Assembly (NCBI GenBank): GCA_028278555.1
Contig: JANQEA010000011.1
Location: 31,941 to 95,940, forward strand
Origin: Candidatus Bipolaricaulota bacterium
GTDB lineage: Bacteria > Bipolaricaulota > Bipolaricaulia > UBA7950 > UBA9294
DNA length: 64,000 nt
Direction: 5' to 3'
Shown: positions 9,509 to 18,386 of the stretch, in pieces
How positions within the stretch are numbered: position 1 is the stretch's first letter
Layout: each line of letters starts with the position of its first letter
Translations under genes and position numbers: made by a program
The notes under the pieces: model-generated
The model's input: only the letters and a program-made list of their open reading frames with translations
Databases searched by the model: none
Told to the model about the DNA's origin: nothing

Positions 9509-10978
9509 CTACGCGGCGTTCTGGATGAACCGATCGACGTCAGCCTTGAAGGCGGCGAGCGACTCCACGTCGAGGTAGAACATGTGCCCAGCTTCGTAGT
9601 TGGCCATCTCGATGTTGTCTCGATGCTCGGCATCGACGTTCAAGTGGCTGAGCATGTACTCGGTCGCGAAGTGCGGCGTGGCAAGATCGTAGTAGCCCTG
9701 GCCGACGAAGACCTTGGTGAAGGGGTTCTTCGCCAGCGCGCCCCGGAGCGCTTCGCCGGTCGCCGGCATCGTCCCCTTCTCCCACTCCCAGGCCTCATTC
9801 ACCTTGAAACTGAGTGTCTCGTAAGCGAGGTCGGTCTCGATCCCCAGCTCGGTCCGAACGTAGTCGTTGAACGCCGCGGTGTACGGCGGTGTGATCGCCA
9901 GCATCGAAGGGTCGAACTCCGGGCGCTCGGTGGCGGTCGAGGCTTCGATCCCCTTGAATCGGGAGTCGAGCCGACCGACCGACCGCCTGTCGCCTCGGAG
10001 GAGCTCCTTGCAGAAGTGGAAGATGTTGATCCGCAGATTCGTCCCGAGGACGTAGTCGAGGTCGAGACCGGTGTAGCCGGCGAGCCTCTCCCCAATCGAA
10101 CGCCGTTCGTCCTCGGTCAGTCGATCCCCCTTCATGAGCGCGAGGGTCAGCTCCCCCTCCGACCAGGCCTTGACCTCCGCCATCAGCTCGGCGAGCGGCA
10201 ACTTCTGAAGGTCCTCTGCAAGCTGGCCGTGATACCAGGCAGTCGCCGCGTACGTCGGGACGAACAGCTGGAACGGGAGATCGTTTGCGGGCATGAACCG
10301 GATCGCGCCGAAATCGAGAACGGTCGAGATCAGGACGATCCCGTTGAACGCGATCCCTCGATCGACGAGGTGACCGGCTAGCCCTGCCGCGCGGGTCGTC
10401 CCGTAGCTCTCCCCGGCGAGGAAGAGAGGGGATGTCCATCGGTTGTAGCGCGTCAGATAGAGGCGGATGAACTCGCCGACCGATTCGATGTCGCCCTTGA
10501 ACCCCCAGAACTTCTTGTCGAGCTCCTCGGTCGCTGCCCGGCTGAACCCGGTGCCGACCGGATCGATGAAGACGAGATCGGTCCGATCGAGCCACGTCTG
10601 CGCGTTCTCCTCGCACCGGTACGGCGGCGCGGGCATCCACCCTTCCTCCTCCATCAGAACCCGCTTCGGCCCGATTGCGCCCATGTGGAGCCAGATTGAC
10701 GAAGAGCCCGGTCCGCCGTTGAAGACGAAGGTGAGCGGACGGACCGCGCGGTTGTCGACTCCGTAGGCGACGAAGAAGATCTCCGCCTCCGTCTCGTCGA
10801 ACGCATCCTTCAGCGGGATTGCGCCGGCTCGGGCAGTGTACGTGTAGCTTCCGTCGTTCCGCGCGTGCTTCGTCTCAACCGGCTCGATACCGAGGAGCTT
10901 CCGCTTCTTGTCCTTCTTGGCTGTCTTGTCGCCGTTCGTCTTCTCTTCCGCTGTCGCCGTGTCACGTTCTTCGGCCAT
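9509..10978 (-). CDS. S10 family serine carboxypeptidase-like peptidase
   Basis: 489 aa. The S10 signatures are clear: oxyanion region FNGGPGSSS, nucleophile Ser191 in GESYGTTRA, Asp in QGYYDLATP and His in YEAGHMFYLD. The family releases C-terminal residues at acid pH and is usually secreted, but here the N-terminus is a highly charged Glu/Lys/Thr-rich stretch of ~40 residues with no signal peptide, so location is uncertain. The start at 10978 follows GAGGAG; the longer ORF to 11071 lacks an SD site. Confidence 0.92.
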   Translation of the reverse strand: MAEERDTATAEEKTNGDKTAKKDKKRKLLGIEPVETKHARNDGSYTYTARAGAIPLKDAFDETEAEIFFVAYGVDNRAVRPLTFVFNGGPGSSSIWLHMGAIGPKRVLMEEEGWMPAPPYRCEENAQTWLDRTDLVFIDPVGTGFSRAATEELDKKFWGFKGDIESVGEFIRLYLTRYNRWTSPLFLAGESYGTTRAAGLAGHLVDRGIAFNGIVLISTVLDFGAIRFMPANDLPFQLFVPTYAATAWYHGQLAEDLQKLPLAELMAEVKAWSEGELTLALMKGDRLTEDERRSIGERLAGYTGLDLDYVLGTNLRINIFHFCKELLRGDRRSVGRLDSRFKGIEASTATERPEFDPSMLAITPPYTAAFNDYVRTELGIETDLAYETLSFKVNEAWEWEKGTMPATGEALRGALAKNPFTKVFVGQGYYDLATPHFATEYMLSHLNVDAEHRDNIEMANYEAGHMFYLDVESLAAFKADVDRFIQNAA

Positions 10979-11060
10979 CCGGATCTCTCCTCGCGTGCTA
11001 GTGTCGTGATTGACCATTGTACTTGCACAAGACAGGTTGGGGTTGGCTCTACCCTTCGAT

Positions 11061-11109
11061 GTTCGGCGCACCGAACTCTGGCAGGGGATGCAGCGTGTAC
11101 TCGTAGTAC
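11061..11109. promoter_or_regulatory. Inverted repeats in a divergent intergenic region
   Basis: Between the divergent S10 gene and the 11159 operon lie two short dyads: GTTCGG-CGCA-CCGAAC at 11061-11076 and GTACT-CGT-AGTAC at 11097-11109. Either could bind a regulator of the divergent promoters or form a hairpin. No regulator gene lies nearby to support the first reading. Confidence 0.35.
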
Positions 11110-11158
11110 TTGGAACCGAAAGCTCGAATCCCTAAGATGACTTCATAAGGAGGTGGAT

Positions 11159-11617
11159 ATGTTGGGGGATACACGTGCAAAGTGTTGTATGTTGGTGGCG
11201 ATCGTCATCCTTGTGAACATAGCCGGATCGACGCTAGCTTCCGACCAGACCTTCTGCGTGATGCAACACACAGGGTACTTCAATCTCTCGGGCGGTCAGA
11301 TCACCTTCTGGAACGGAACCCGCACAAACTCGAACAGCGAACCGGAGTTCGCCTTCATCACGGTCACCGTAGCTCAGCTCACGTCCGCTATGGCCTGTGG
11401 CGGGGCTATGACGGGAGGAGTCTGTATCGACTTAGCGGGAGCTGCCGCTGCACCAAGTGTCCAACTCGAATGGGTCGACATGTCGGGTAGGACTGTCAGC
11501 ATGGGCCCGGTGGCGATTTGGGGCAACTCGTATACATTCTACGCGAGATGGGCGAGGCTCTCAGGTACAGGACAGGGGTTCTACACGATCACGTTCAACC
11601 CGTGCGGTGGACGTTGA
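11159..11617 (+). CDS. Secreted protein of unknown function
   Basis: 152 aa with a Sec signal peptide (hydrophobic segment about residues 11-28, cleavage near STLAS). The mature chain is Ser/Thr/Gly-rich and has five or six cysteines (FCVMQH, AMACGG, GVCIDL, NPCGGR), which suggests disulfides in an extracellular beta domain. The SD site AAGGAGGT lies 5 bases before ATG 11159. It ends 22 bp before the PKD/solute-binding protein gene, so the two are probably cotranscribed. Confidence 0.75.
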   Translation: MLGDTRAKCCMLVAIVILVNIAGSTLASDQTFCVMQHTGYFNLSGGQITFWNGTRTNSNSEPEFAFITVTVAQLTSAMACGGAMTGGVCIDLAGAAAAPSVQLEWVDMSGRTVSMGPVAIWGNSYTFYARWARLSGTGQGFYTITFNPCGGR

Positions 11618-11639
11618 TGTTATTGCTGTCGGGCGGTAC

Positions 11640-13922
11640 ATGATGTCGGCTAGACGTCGACGACTGCTGGTTGCAGCTGTTCTCGCTACCGCCGCGACGT
11701 GGTATGCTACCGTAGCGTTTTGTCCTCCGTACGTTCCGCCGTATGAACCTCCGTATCCGCTCCCCGGGATCTGCGGCTGCTGGGAGGAGGAAGCGGCGGG
11801 AGCGGTTGTCGAAACGGAGCAGGACGTTCTGCGAGCCGCGTTCACGTTCACCCTCTCGGGAGAGGAAGCTCCGTTGGGGGCTGAGTTCCGCGATGCATCA
11901 ATTGGGGGCATCGTCGAGTGGTACTGGGATTTCGGAAACGGCTGTAGCAGTGCGGAACGGAATCCGGTGACGGAGTATCGCAGCTTCGGTCGTTACCGTG
12001 TGACGTTGACGGTGCGCGATGCCACTGGTACGGAGTCCGAGGTGTCCGATTACGTCGAGGTTCTTCGGCGCGACAGGAACGGTTGGAGAGACATTCCCTT
12101 CCCCAGCACCCTCGTCTATGCAGCGAACAGCTTGCCAGAGAGTCTCGATCCGGTTGCTCAGGTCCGCTCTCCTGATGCTACTCTTGTTCTCAACCTCTAC
12201 GAGAGTCTGTTCGAATGGCCTGCTGGCAACGTCGATGCTGGCGAACGGGATCTCGGCTACAGTTTGGACACCCGTGATTGCCTGCCGATGCTCGGGATGG
12301 CAATCCCCAAGTTCGACAACGGCCTGATCGTCGAGCTTCCCGACGGGCGGGTGCAATACACAATCCCGATTCGATGGGGCGTCTTGTTCCACAACGGAGG
12401 CGAACTTACAGCTGAGGACGTCGAGTACTCGTTCGAACGCGCTGTCCTGTTGGGGACAGTCAGCGGCTCAGCCTCGGCGTTGATTGAGGCGCTGTCAGGC
12501 GGAACGTACAGCGGTCTCTGCGAGTTGGTGGAAGATGTCCTCGGCATCGATACGTGTCGGGGGCAGGGAATCCCTGAACTCACCGAGTGGGCACAGTCGA
12601 AGGTCTACGAAGCGATTGACCCCTGGATCGAGGTTGACGGGGATAGCATCGTGTTCACGCTCGATGCGCCCTACGCGCCGTTCCTATCGATGCTCGTGCA
12701 CGGGAGCGCAGGGGCGAGCGTCCTAGACAAGGAGTGGTGTGCGGAGCGGGGGAGTTGGGACGGCGAGCCGGGGACATGGGCCGCACACATTGCTGGCGTT
12801 GCCTCGGATTCGCCCCTCTGGAATTCCGCGAACGGTACCGGAGCCTTCAAGCTTGAATCGCTGCAGCCGGATCAGAGGGCGAGCCTTGTCAGGTTCGATG
12901 GTTACTGGCGAGAGCTCGCACGACTCGAGCGTGTGGAAATCGTGTTGGCTGCCGAGGAAGCTGTCCGATGTGATGCATTGGAGCGCGGCGACGCGGACAT
13001 CGCAGACATCGTCACCGCCGATTCCCTCGCGCGGGCTGAAGGGATGGATGGCGTTATCGCGCATTTCCACCTGCCCAGATTGGTGATGTCACCGGTGGTC
13101 TTCTTCAACACAGAGATCTCCATGGGTGACAACGCTCTGGTTGGCTCCGGTGGATTGGCTGAGGATGGTATCCCGTTCGATTTCTTCGCTGACGCCCACG
13201 TGCGGAAAGGGTTCGCGTACGCTTTCGACGCCTCGGCCTATATTGGTGAGCTGACGCGGGCCTCCGGCGGACGGTGCGAGACGATCGGGCCGATTCCCAA
13301 AGCATTCCGTTGGGCGTACGAGGAGAGGCTTCACCCGCGCCGCTTCGATCTGGACAAGGCTGAGGAACACCTGAGACTAGCGTATGACGGCATGCTATGG
13401 GACGTGGGATTCACCATGACCCTCCCCTGCGTCGAGGGCGTATTCGATCGGGAACTGCTGTGCTCGATCTGGCAGAACACCCTCGAATCGCTCAACCCGA
13501 GATTCCATATCAACATGCGCTGCATTCCGCATAGTGAGTATGTGAATCTGAGGTGGGATGGGAAGCTACCGCTTTTTCGGAGTGGCTGGCTAGCCGACTA
13601 TGCAGACCCGCACAGTTTCGTTGGCGCGTTTGCCTCCTCCGGGAGTGCCTTCGCTTGGTATTTCTCTTTAGGCGCCCCCATCCACGCGGTGCTCGAGGAG
13701 GAATACGATGTCCTGATCTCAGCTGCGCAGGCGGCCACCGATCTGGCAAAGCGTGCATCGATCTACCGCACGATACAGGGAATGCTCAACGAGGATTGCT
13801 TCTACGTCTGGCTACCGCAGGCGAGCGGATACCGTGTGATGCGCGATTGGGTTCGGGGATGGCGCTTCCATCCGGGGTTGCCTGGACCGCACTTCTACAC
13901 GATGTATAAGGGATACGAGTAG
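11640..13922 (+). CDS. ABC transporter substrate-binding protein (family 5) with N-terminal PKD domain
   Basis: 760 aa. After a signal anchor (residues ~7-28) and a Pro/Tyr-rich linker comes a PKD domain of ~80 residues (WDFGNG and YRVTLTVRD motifs), then an oligopeptide/dipeptide-type solute-binding domain (family 5) of ~600 residues. The latter shows the family's LVLNLYESLFEW start and a Trp-rich end. No permease or ATPase genes are adjacent. The chosen start has only a weak SD site, so upstream starts are possible. PKD domains usually mediate extracellular adhesion; the fusion is unusual. Confidence 0.85.
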   Translation: MMSARRRRLLVAAVLATAATWYATVAFCPPYVPPYEPPYPLPGICGCWEEEAAGAVVETEQDVLRAAFTFTLSGEEAPLGAEFRDASIGGIVEWYWDFGNGCSSAERNPVTEYRSFGRYRVTLTVRDATGTESEVSDYVEVLRRDRNGWRDIPFPSTLVYAANSLPESLDPVAQVRSPDATLVLNLYESLFEWPAGNVDAGERDLGYSLDTRDCLPMLGMAIPKFDNGLIVELPDGRVQYTIPIRWGVLFHNGGELTAEDVEYSFERAVLLGTVSGSASALIEALSGGTYSGLCELVEDVLGIDTCRGQGIPELTEWAQSKVYEAIDPWIEVDGDSIVFTLDAPYAPFLSMLVHGSAGASVLDKEWCAERGSWDGEPGTWAAHIAGVASDSPLWNSANGTGAFKLESLQPDQRASLVRFDGYWRELARLERVEIVLAAEEAVRCDALERGDADIADIVTADSLARAEGMDGVIAHFHLPRLVMSPVVFFNTEISMGDNALVGSGGLAEDGIPFDFFADAHVRKGFAYAFDASAYIGELTRASGGRCETIGPIPKAFRWAYEERLHPRRFDLDKAEEHLRLAYDGMLWDVGFTMTLPCVEGVFDRELLCSIWQNTLESLNPRFHINMRCIPHSEYVNLRWDGKLPLFRSGWLADYADPHSFVGAFASSGSAFAWYFSLGAPIHAVLEEEYDVLISAAQAATDLAKRASIYRTIQGMLNEDCFYVWLPQASGYRVMRDWVRGWRFHPGLPGPHFYTMYKGYE

Positions 13923-14015
13923 CGCTGTTCATGACTTGCCAGATCGTGCTCTAGCCCCACATGTGAGGCCGTGGGACTAGAACCGACCACACACGAATCC
14001 ACGATGGCAGTGGCA

Positions 14016-14558
14016 TCACCCCACAGGCGCTCTTGGATTCCTGTCTCCGCGCCGTCGCAACCGAGGGAGCCACATTGGGACGTCACGCATGTACGCCGCG
14101 TACTCGTCGCCGAAACGAGCCAGCAGGAGCTTCTCCTCGGTCCGCGCGAAGACGTGAAGTGCCACGATGAGCGCGAGCCAGAACGCCGCCGCTGCGAGCG
14201 ATAGGCTGAACGCCAGGACGCCGAAGAAGAGGAGGATCTCGCTCAGGTACATCGGGTGACGGACGATGGCGAACGCGCCTTCGCGGAGGACTCGGTGTTC
14301 GGCGTCCTTCCCTACGAAGACCGCTTGGTGGCTCGCCCGTGCAAGCAGAAGAGCGATCACGACGAAAACCGCACCGATCGGGATCCGCACGATCAGCGGA
14401 ACGTGAACGTTGAGGAGAGTCGAGACTCGGAGGAAGAACGAATCGGCGATCCAACAGCCGACGAAGAGGATCGCCAGGATCATCTGAACGGCATCGCTCG
14501 CCGGATGCTCGCCCGTAAGACGGGTTGGGTTCTCCCGTGGAGCGTCTGTCTTCGACAT
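14016..14558 (-). CDS. Isoprenylcysteine carboxyl methyltransferase (ICMT) family membrane protein
   Basis: 180 aa integral membrane methyltransferase-like protein with about four membrane segments. The C-terminal signature VRHPMYLSEILL, then EEKLLLARFGDEYAAYM, is characteristic of the ICMT/PEMT group, which methylates lipids or small molecules with S-adenosylmethionine at the membrane. The substrate is unknown. Its start codon shares one base with the stop codon of the upstream GNAT gene (TGATG arrangement), so the two are translationally coupled. Confidence 0.85.
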   Translation of the reverse strand: MSKTDAPRENPTRLTGEHPASDAVQMILAILFVGCWIADSFFLRVSTLLNVHVPLIVRIPIGAVFVVIALLLARASHQAVFVGKDAEHRVLREGAFAIVRHPMYLSEILLFFGVLAFSLSLAAAAFWLALIVALHVFARTEEKLLLARFGDEYAAYMRDVPMWLPRLRRRGDRNPRAPVG

Positions 14559-15058
14559 CAGAGCACCTTCTTCATCGGTTGGTATTTGAAGCCGGTCCCG
14601 TCGAAACAAGGGCCGGAGCGGACGCTGGTCGACTTCCTGTAGCCGAGGTTCTGATAGAACGGGACGGCGTAGAGGGTCGCCTGCATCGTGATCTTCGTGT
14701 GGCCGGCGCTTCGAACCCTCCGCTCGAAGGTCTCCATCAGTCGCCGCCCGATTCCTCGCCGGTGGTGAGATGCGTGGACGAACAGGCTGTGGAGCCGACC
14801 GGGACTTCCGCGGAGAACCCCGACGATCGATTGCCTCACTTCATCTTCGGCGACGAGGACGATCGGCGCGTCGATTAGCTCCGCGATCCGCTGCTGATGA
14901 TCCGGCTCTTCCGAGTCGGCGTGGCGGAATGGTCCGAGCAGCTTGAGCTGCTCGGACGGCGCAGCGTAGGAGAGATTGAACCGCCGGAACGTCTCGGCGA
15001 TCAGTCGGCCGACTTCGACGGCATCGGCCTTTCGGTATGAACGGATTCCTATGGCCAC
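14558..15058 (-). CDS. GNAT family N-acetyltransferase
   Basis: 166 aa. Motif A reads HHRRGIGRRLMETFERR and is followed by LYAVPFYQNLGYRKS (motif B), typical of GNAT acetyltransferases. I place the start at GTG 15058 because AGGAGG lies 4 bases upstream of it; a longer reading frame exists without an SD site. Coupled to the downstream ICMT-like gene. Substrate unknown. Confidence 0.88.
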   Translation of the reverse strand: MAIGIRSYRKADAVEVGRLIAETFRRFNLSYAAPSEQLKLLGPFRHADSEEPDHQQRIAELIDAPIVLVAEDEVRQSIVGVLRGSPGRLHSLFVHASHHRRGIGRRLMETFERRVRSAGHTKITMQATLYAVPFYQNLGYRKSTSVRSGPCFDGTGFKYQPMKKVL

Positions 15059-15177
15059 GGAGCCTCCTGGCGGAAGGATGCCGAACCGAGTTCCAGAGCG
15101 CAACGCACGCTCGATAACCCGGTGTCGCGTTCATGCCGTGAAATGAAGAAATGTGAAGAGATGACAAGACTCTCTAT

Positions 15178-15206
15178 TTGACAGATTTCTCTTGGATGCG
15201 TAGTCT
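15178..15206 (+). promoter_or_regulatory. Sigma70-type promoter for the gene at 15298
   Basis: A perfect -35 hexamer TTGACA (15178-15183), a 17-base spacer and the -10 hexamer TAGTCT (15201-15206). Transcription would begin near 15213 and give a leader of about 85 bases before the start codon. This is the clearest consensus promoter in the window. Confidence 0.7.
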
Positions 15207-15297
15207 GGAGTTCATCTGGACCGTGCGGTGTTCTCGAGGCGGGAGCACGCGAAACGGCACGGTGCACAAAGACACCCGCTGAAGGGAAGGAGGAACC

Positions 15298-15744
15298 ATG
15301 GATGTGAGGAGGCGGAAGACCCTGTGGCTGTCTGCCCTCGTGATCGGCGCGTTGCTTGGCTGGGCTCTTCTGGGCGCAGCGCAGCTCTCACCCGGCGAGC
15401 ATCACTATCAACTCGTGCGCAAGACACTGGAGAACGTGGATGACGTTGCCGGTCGTTGGCAGCACGCGGCCGGCGAGGTGTACCAGCGTGGGAAGCTGGT
15501 CGGCTATTACGTGAGCATCAAGCGGGTCACCTGGGGTGGGTCCGACCCGCTGAACACGGCGGCACTCACGATGACCATCTTCTGGATCGGGGCGAAACCC
15601 CCGGAGAACTTCACGCTCCAGGGATCGCATGACTTCAGCAGCGGGAATCAGATCGGCAGCGTGAGCGCAGCCTCGAGCCTGTTCACGTCGTACATCGGCA
15701 AGTCCTTCCTCCGAGAAGGAGACACGCTGATCATCTACAATTAG
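15298..15744 (+). CDS. Exported protein of unknown function
   Basis: 148 aa. An N-terminal hydrophobic segment (about residues 8-28, after RRRK) works as a signal peptide or anchor; the remaining ~120 residues look like a mixed beta domain (GYYVSIKRVTW, ALTMTIFWIG). No family recognised. The SD site AAGGAGG sits 5 bases before the ATG. It is a single-gene unit, with a strong promoter at 15178 and an intrinsic terminator at 15766. Confidence 0.8.
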   Translation: MDVRRRKTLWLSALVIGALLGWALLGAAQLSPGEHHYQLVRKTLENVDDVAGRWQHAAGEVYQRGKLVGYYVSIKRVTWGGSDPLNTAALTMTIFWIGAKPPENFTLQGSHDFSSGNQIGSVSAASSLFTSYIGKSFLREGDTLIIYN

Positions 15745-15765
15745 GCTCGGGATCGGATGCCAAGA

Positions 15766-15797
15766 GCGCGCCACGGCCTCCTAAGGTCGTGGCGCGC
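15766..15797 (+). terminator. Intrinsic terminator after the gene at 15298
   Basis: A 13 bp stem (15766-15778 paired with 15785-15797, one G-T pair) encloses a 6-base loop TCCTAA and is followed by GTCTTCTTC. It lies 22 bp after the stop codon and is the strongest rho-independent terminator in the window. Confidence 0.85.
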
Positions 15798-15847
15798 GTC
15801 TTCTTCGGCAGTCAATGACGCCTTGCGCGCTGCCTGGCATGGATGTC

Positions 15848-15863
15848 GTAACAGTGTTACAAT
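15848..15863 (+). promoter_or_regulatory. -10 element overlapping a 13 bp palindrome, leaderless gene start
   Basis: The palindrome GTAACA-G-TGTTAC (15848-15860) overlaps a -10 hexamer TACAAT (15858-15863). Only six bases separate that hexamer from the ATG at 15870, so transcription should start on or next to the start codon. The palindrome is positioned like a repressor operator. The -35 region is poor. Confidence 0.5.
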
Positions 15864-15869
15864 GCCGGC

Positions 15870-16019
15870 ATGTCTAGACTGCTCGGAATCATCATCGGGA
15901 TCGTTGTCGCCGGATTTGTCTTCGCCGGGATTGTCTGGCTGCTCTGGTGGCTGTTCGTGGTCGCTGCAGCCGTCGCCGTCGCGGGACTCGTCTGGCGCGC
16001 CGTGACGCAACAGCGCTAG
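15870..16019 (+). CDS. Small membrane protein (49 aa)
   Basis: Very hydrophobic: two membrane segments (about residues 4-25 and 27-43) with a short basic tail (WRAVTQQR). No SD site; the start is supported by a TACAAT -10 six bases upstream, a leaderless layout. Function unknown. The last few codons overlap a possible small gene on the other strand. Confidence 0.55.
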   Translation: MSRLLGIIIGIVVAGFVFAGIVWLLWWLFVVAAAVAVAGLVWRAVTQQR

Positions 16020-16174
16020 GACGACTCGTCGTCGCTGTCGGCCGTGTGATCCTGGTCCAGCAGAAGATCCTCGACGTTTCGTATCGCGGGGACGGCGTAG
16101 CCGACGAGCGCGGTCAGTGCGGCGGCAATTCCACTCAATCCGACAAACACTCCGACCTTGGCTTCGTGCAGCAA
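16016..16174 (-). CDS. Possible small membrane protein (52 aa)
   Basis: An open frame from TTG 16174 codes for a short amphipathic start, one membrane segment (about residues 7-31, GLSGIAAALTALVGYAV) and an acidic tail of Asp, Glu and Ser. GCGAGG, 8 bases upstream, could act as SD. It converges with the small gene at 15870, overlapping by 4 bp at the stops. Short length and a rare start codon keep this tentative. Confidence 0.35.
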   Translation of the reverse strand: MLHEAKVGVFVGLSGIAAALTALVGYAVPAIRNVEDLLLDQDHTADSDDESS

Positions 16175-16261
16175 AGCACGAGACCTCGCTGTTGCATGGC
16201 GGGGGAATCCATGAGACGATCTGGGCATGGAAGCAAACGGGCGAGGTGCTAGGAGGAATGC

Positions 16262-17296
16262 GTGAGGAGACTGCTGTTCGATCGGCTTTCCAGGATTGCA
16301 GAGGCGATTCACGACGAGCGGTCGCCCGCCTACACCCTCGCTACCGAGATCGGCAGCTTGGCCGAACTCGTCCGAGAACATGCATCGGTCCGAATCGAGC
16401 CGACGGAGGTCAGGGGGAATGGGGAGAGTTGGACCGGTGACGGACTGGCTCTCTCCCCGACGATGGCCGGCCGCTGTGCCGATGACTTCGCACGGACGGT
16501 CGTCTTCATCCGCGGTCTGCGTCGTGCGATCGAGGAGTCGCGGGCCTTCGCGCCGGATCGCCCGACGCGGATTCTCTATGCCGGCTGCGGCCCGTATGCC
16601 CTCCTTGTTCTTCCCTCGTTGACCCTCTTCGGCCCGGATGCGCTGCAGGTCACGCTCCTCGACATCCACGGGGAGTCGATCGGGTCAGCGCGTGAGGTTG
16701 TCGACGCGCTCGGCCTCGGCGAGCATGTCGAGAGATACGAGACGATCGATGCGTGTCGCTATCGGATCCCGCCCGAACGACCGCCGGACATCATCTTGAG
16801 CGAGACGATGAACGCGTGCCTCGCGAAGGAGCCACAGGTGTCGATCGCCCGACATCTGCACCGTCAGGCTCCCGCGGCAGCACTCGTCCCCGAATCGATC
16901 CGTGTCGACGCATACCTGGTCCATGTGGCGAAGGAGTTCCACTTTGTCGAGGCGGACTCGGTCGTCGATGCTGCGCCCGAGCGCGATCGTGTCTTTCTCG
17001 GGAGGGTCTTCGAACTGAGTGCCGAGACGATCGCTTCGTGGACGGCCGTTGGCGATGAGCGCCTACCCGCCGGAGCCATCCGGATGCCCGATCCGCTGGA
17101 GCCGCACTACACTCCGATGCTTCTGACGGAGGTGGTTGTGCACCGGGATCACGTGCTCCGCTCGTATGACTCCGGCCTGACGATCCCGAAGCCAATTCCG
17201 CACGGCGGGCCGATCCGAGGCGGTGAGACGTTGGCTTTCCACTATCGGTTGGGAGCCAAGCCGGGACTCGTCTGCGAGATTGTCGGCGTGGAGTGA
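16262..17296 (+). CDS. SAM-dependent methyltransferase
   Basis: 344 aa. A Rossmann-type SAM-binding site is seen as ILYAGCGPYALL, an acidic residue at the end of the second strand in LLDIHGES, and SETMNACLAKEP where PRMT-like enzymes have their acidic catalytic loop. The C-terminal ~140 residues look like a beta domain, again PRMT-like, but the family cannot be named with confidence. GTG start with AGGAGG 5 bases upstream. Cytoplasmic; substrate unknown. Confidence 0.82.
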   Translation: MRRLLFDRLSRIAEAIHDERSPAYTLATEIGSLAELVREHASVRIEPTEVRGNGESWTGDGLALSPTMAGRCADDFARTVVFIRGLRRAIEESRAFAPDRPTRILYAGCGPYALLVLPSLTLFGPDALQVTLLDIHGESIGSAREVVDALGLGEHVERYETIDACRYRIPPERPPDIILSETMNACLAKEPQVSIARHLHRQAPAAALVPESIRVDAYLVHVAKEFHFVEADSVVDAAPERDRVFLGRVFELSAETIASWTAVGDERLPAGAIRMPDPLEPHYTPMLLTEVVVHRDHVLRSYDSGLTIPKPIPHGGPIRGGETLAFHYRLGAKPGLVCEIVGVE

Positions 17297-17333
17297 TCCA
17301 CCGATGTCCGCCTGCGGCCGAACCGATGAGCGG

Positions 17334-18227
17334 CTATGAGCTCGATGGGGCCGCTGCCGCATTCAGCAGGGACTCCGCGAAGCCGACGATGCTTCGGAGG
17401 AGCGGCGCGACGTTCCACGAATCAAGGCCGAGGAAGTGCCCTTCTCCCTCCAGCTTGACCGACGAGCCGCGGGGGAGGAGTGACAGCGCCCGCGTTACGT
17501 CCGAATCTGCATTGAAGCCTCCCGCTTCCCGATCCGCTTGGACCAGTAGCACAGGGCACTGAGCTCCTCTGAGGACCTCGCCGAGGGGCACATCACCAAC
17601 GTACTCCTCTACGTGATGGAGGAGCGGATCGAGGAGTGTGGGGTCCATCGAGGCGAGATCCTTCGCCATGGAGAGGAGGGATATCGCATCGACGGCGTCT
17701 CCGTAGCGAGATGAGGGATCTTGCCCCGGTAGCGGAAGTTCGGCCAATCGCGCAGCCAGATCGCAGAGCGACAGATCGGCCGACGCGATCTCCTGCGTGT
17801 CGGCCCAGAACGAGGTGATCGGTCCTGTTGCCCACGTACAGAAGTACTCGAAGTCGAGCGGCGGATCGCCAAGCACGACCGCACGAACTTTCTGGGGAAG
17901 CGCGGTCGCCATCATTAGGGCAACCCACCCACCGAGCGAATGCCCGAACAGGATAGCCGGCGAGCCCACGATGTCGCGAAGAAACATCTCCACATCGGAA
18001 GCGAAATGCCGCGGATAGTACGTGCCGGGAAGATGGCCGGATGCGCCGCAGCCCCGCCAGTCGAGGGCATAGGTCTTCCATCTGAGACTGAGCGCGGGAA
18101 TCAGCGGCATCAGCGCTTGCCAGCGGTTTCCCCCGCCGGGGAGCAGCACGAGCGGGGATCCGTCTCCCTCCGACTCGACGTAGTGGATCGGCGCTCCCTC
18201 AGCGTGGAAGGTCCTCGACTTCAGCAT
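17334..18227 (-). CDS. Alpha/beta hydrolase
   Basis: 297 aa. The nucleophile elbow is GHSLGGW; the oxyanion loop region is LLPGGGNRW, the acid lies near LLVQADREAGG and the His near EGEGHFLG. Family members hydrolyse esters, epoxides or haloalkanes; the true substrate is not visible. GAGGAGGATCACC before the ATG at 18227 fixes the start, 54 codons inside a longer open frame. No signal peptide. Confidence 0.9.
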   Translation of the reverse strand: MLKSRTFHAEGAPIHYVESEGDGSPLVLLPGGGNRWQALMPLIPALSLRWKTYALDWRGCGASGHLPGTYYPRHFASDVEMFLRDIVGSPAILFGHSLGGWVALMMATALPQKVRAVVLGDPPLDFEYFCTWATGPITSFWADTQEIASADLSLCDLAARLAELPLPGQDPSSRYGDAVDAISLLSMAKDLASMDPTLLDPLLHHVEEYVGDVPLGEVLRGAQCPVLLVQADREAGGFNADSDVTRALSLLPRGSSVKLEGEGHFLGLDSWNVAPLLRSIVGFAESLLNAAAAPSSS

Positions 18228-18386
18228 GGTGATCCTCCTCGAGCAGATGAGCGGGCGGAGTGTAGTAGGTTGAAGGAGGATGAACAAGCTTGACGCGGAC
18301 ATACTCGCTTTCGCCGTGTTGCAGGCTCCCGATGTAGAGAACGCGGCCTTCCCGGAACATTGTCGCGCCGAAGGGAAGAGAGCCAA

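Noticed and set aside
13945..14040. Complete tRNA gene on the minus strand
   Set aside because: Only a T-arm-like stem-loop is present; no D-arm, anticodon arm or acceptor partner fits at the right distance.
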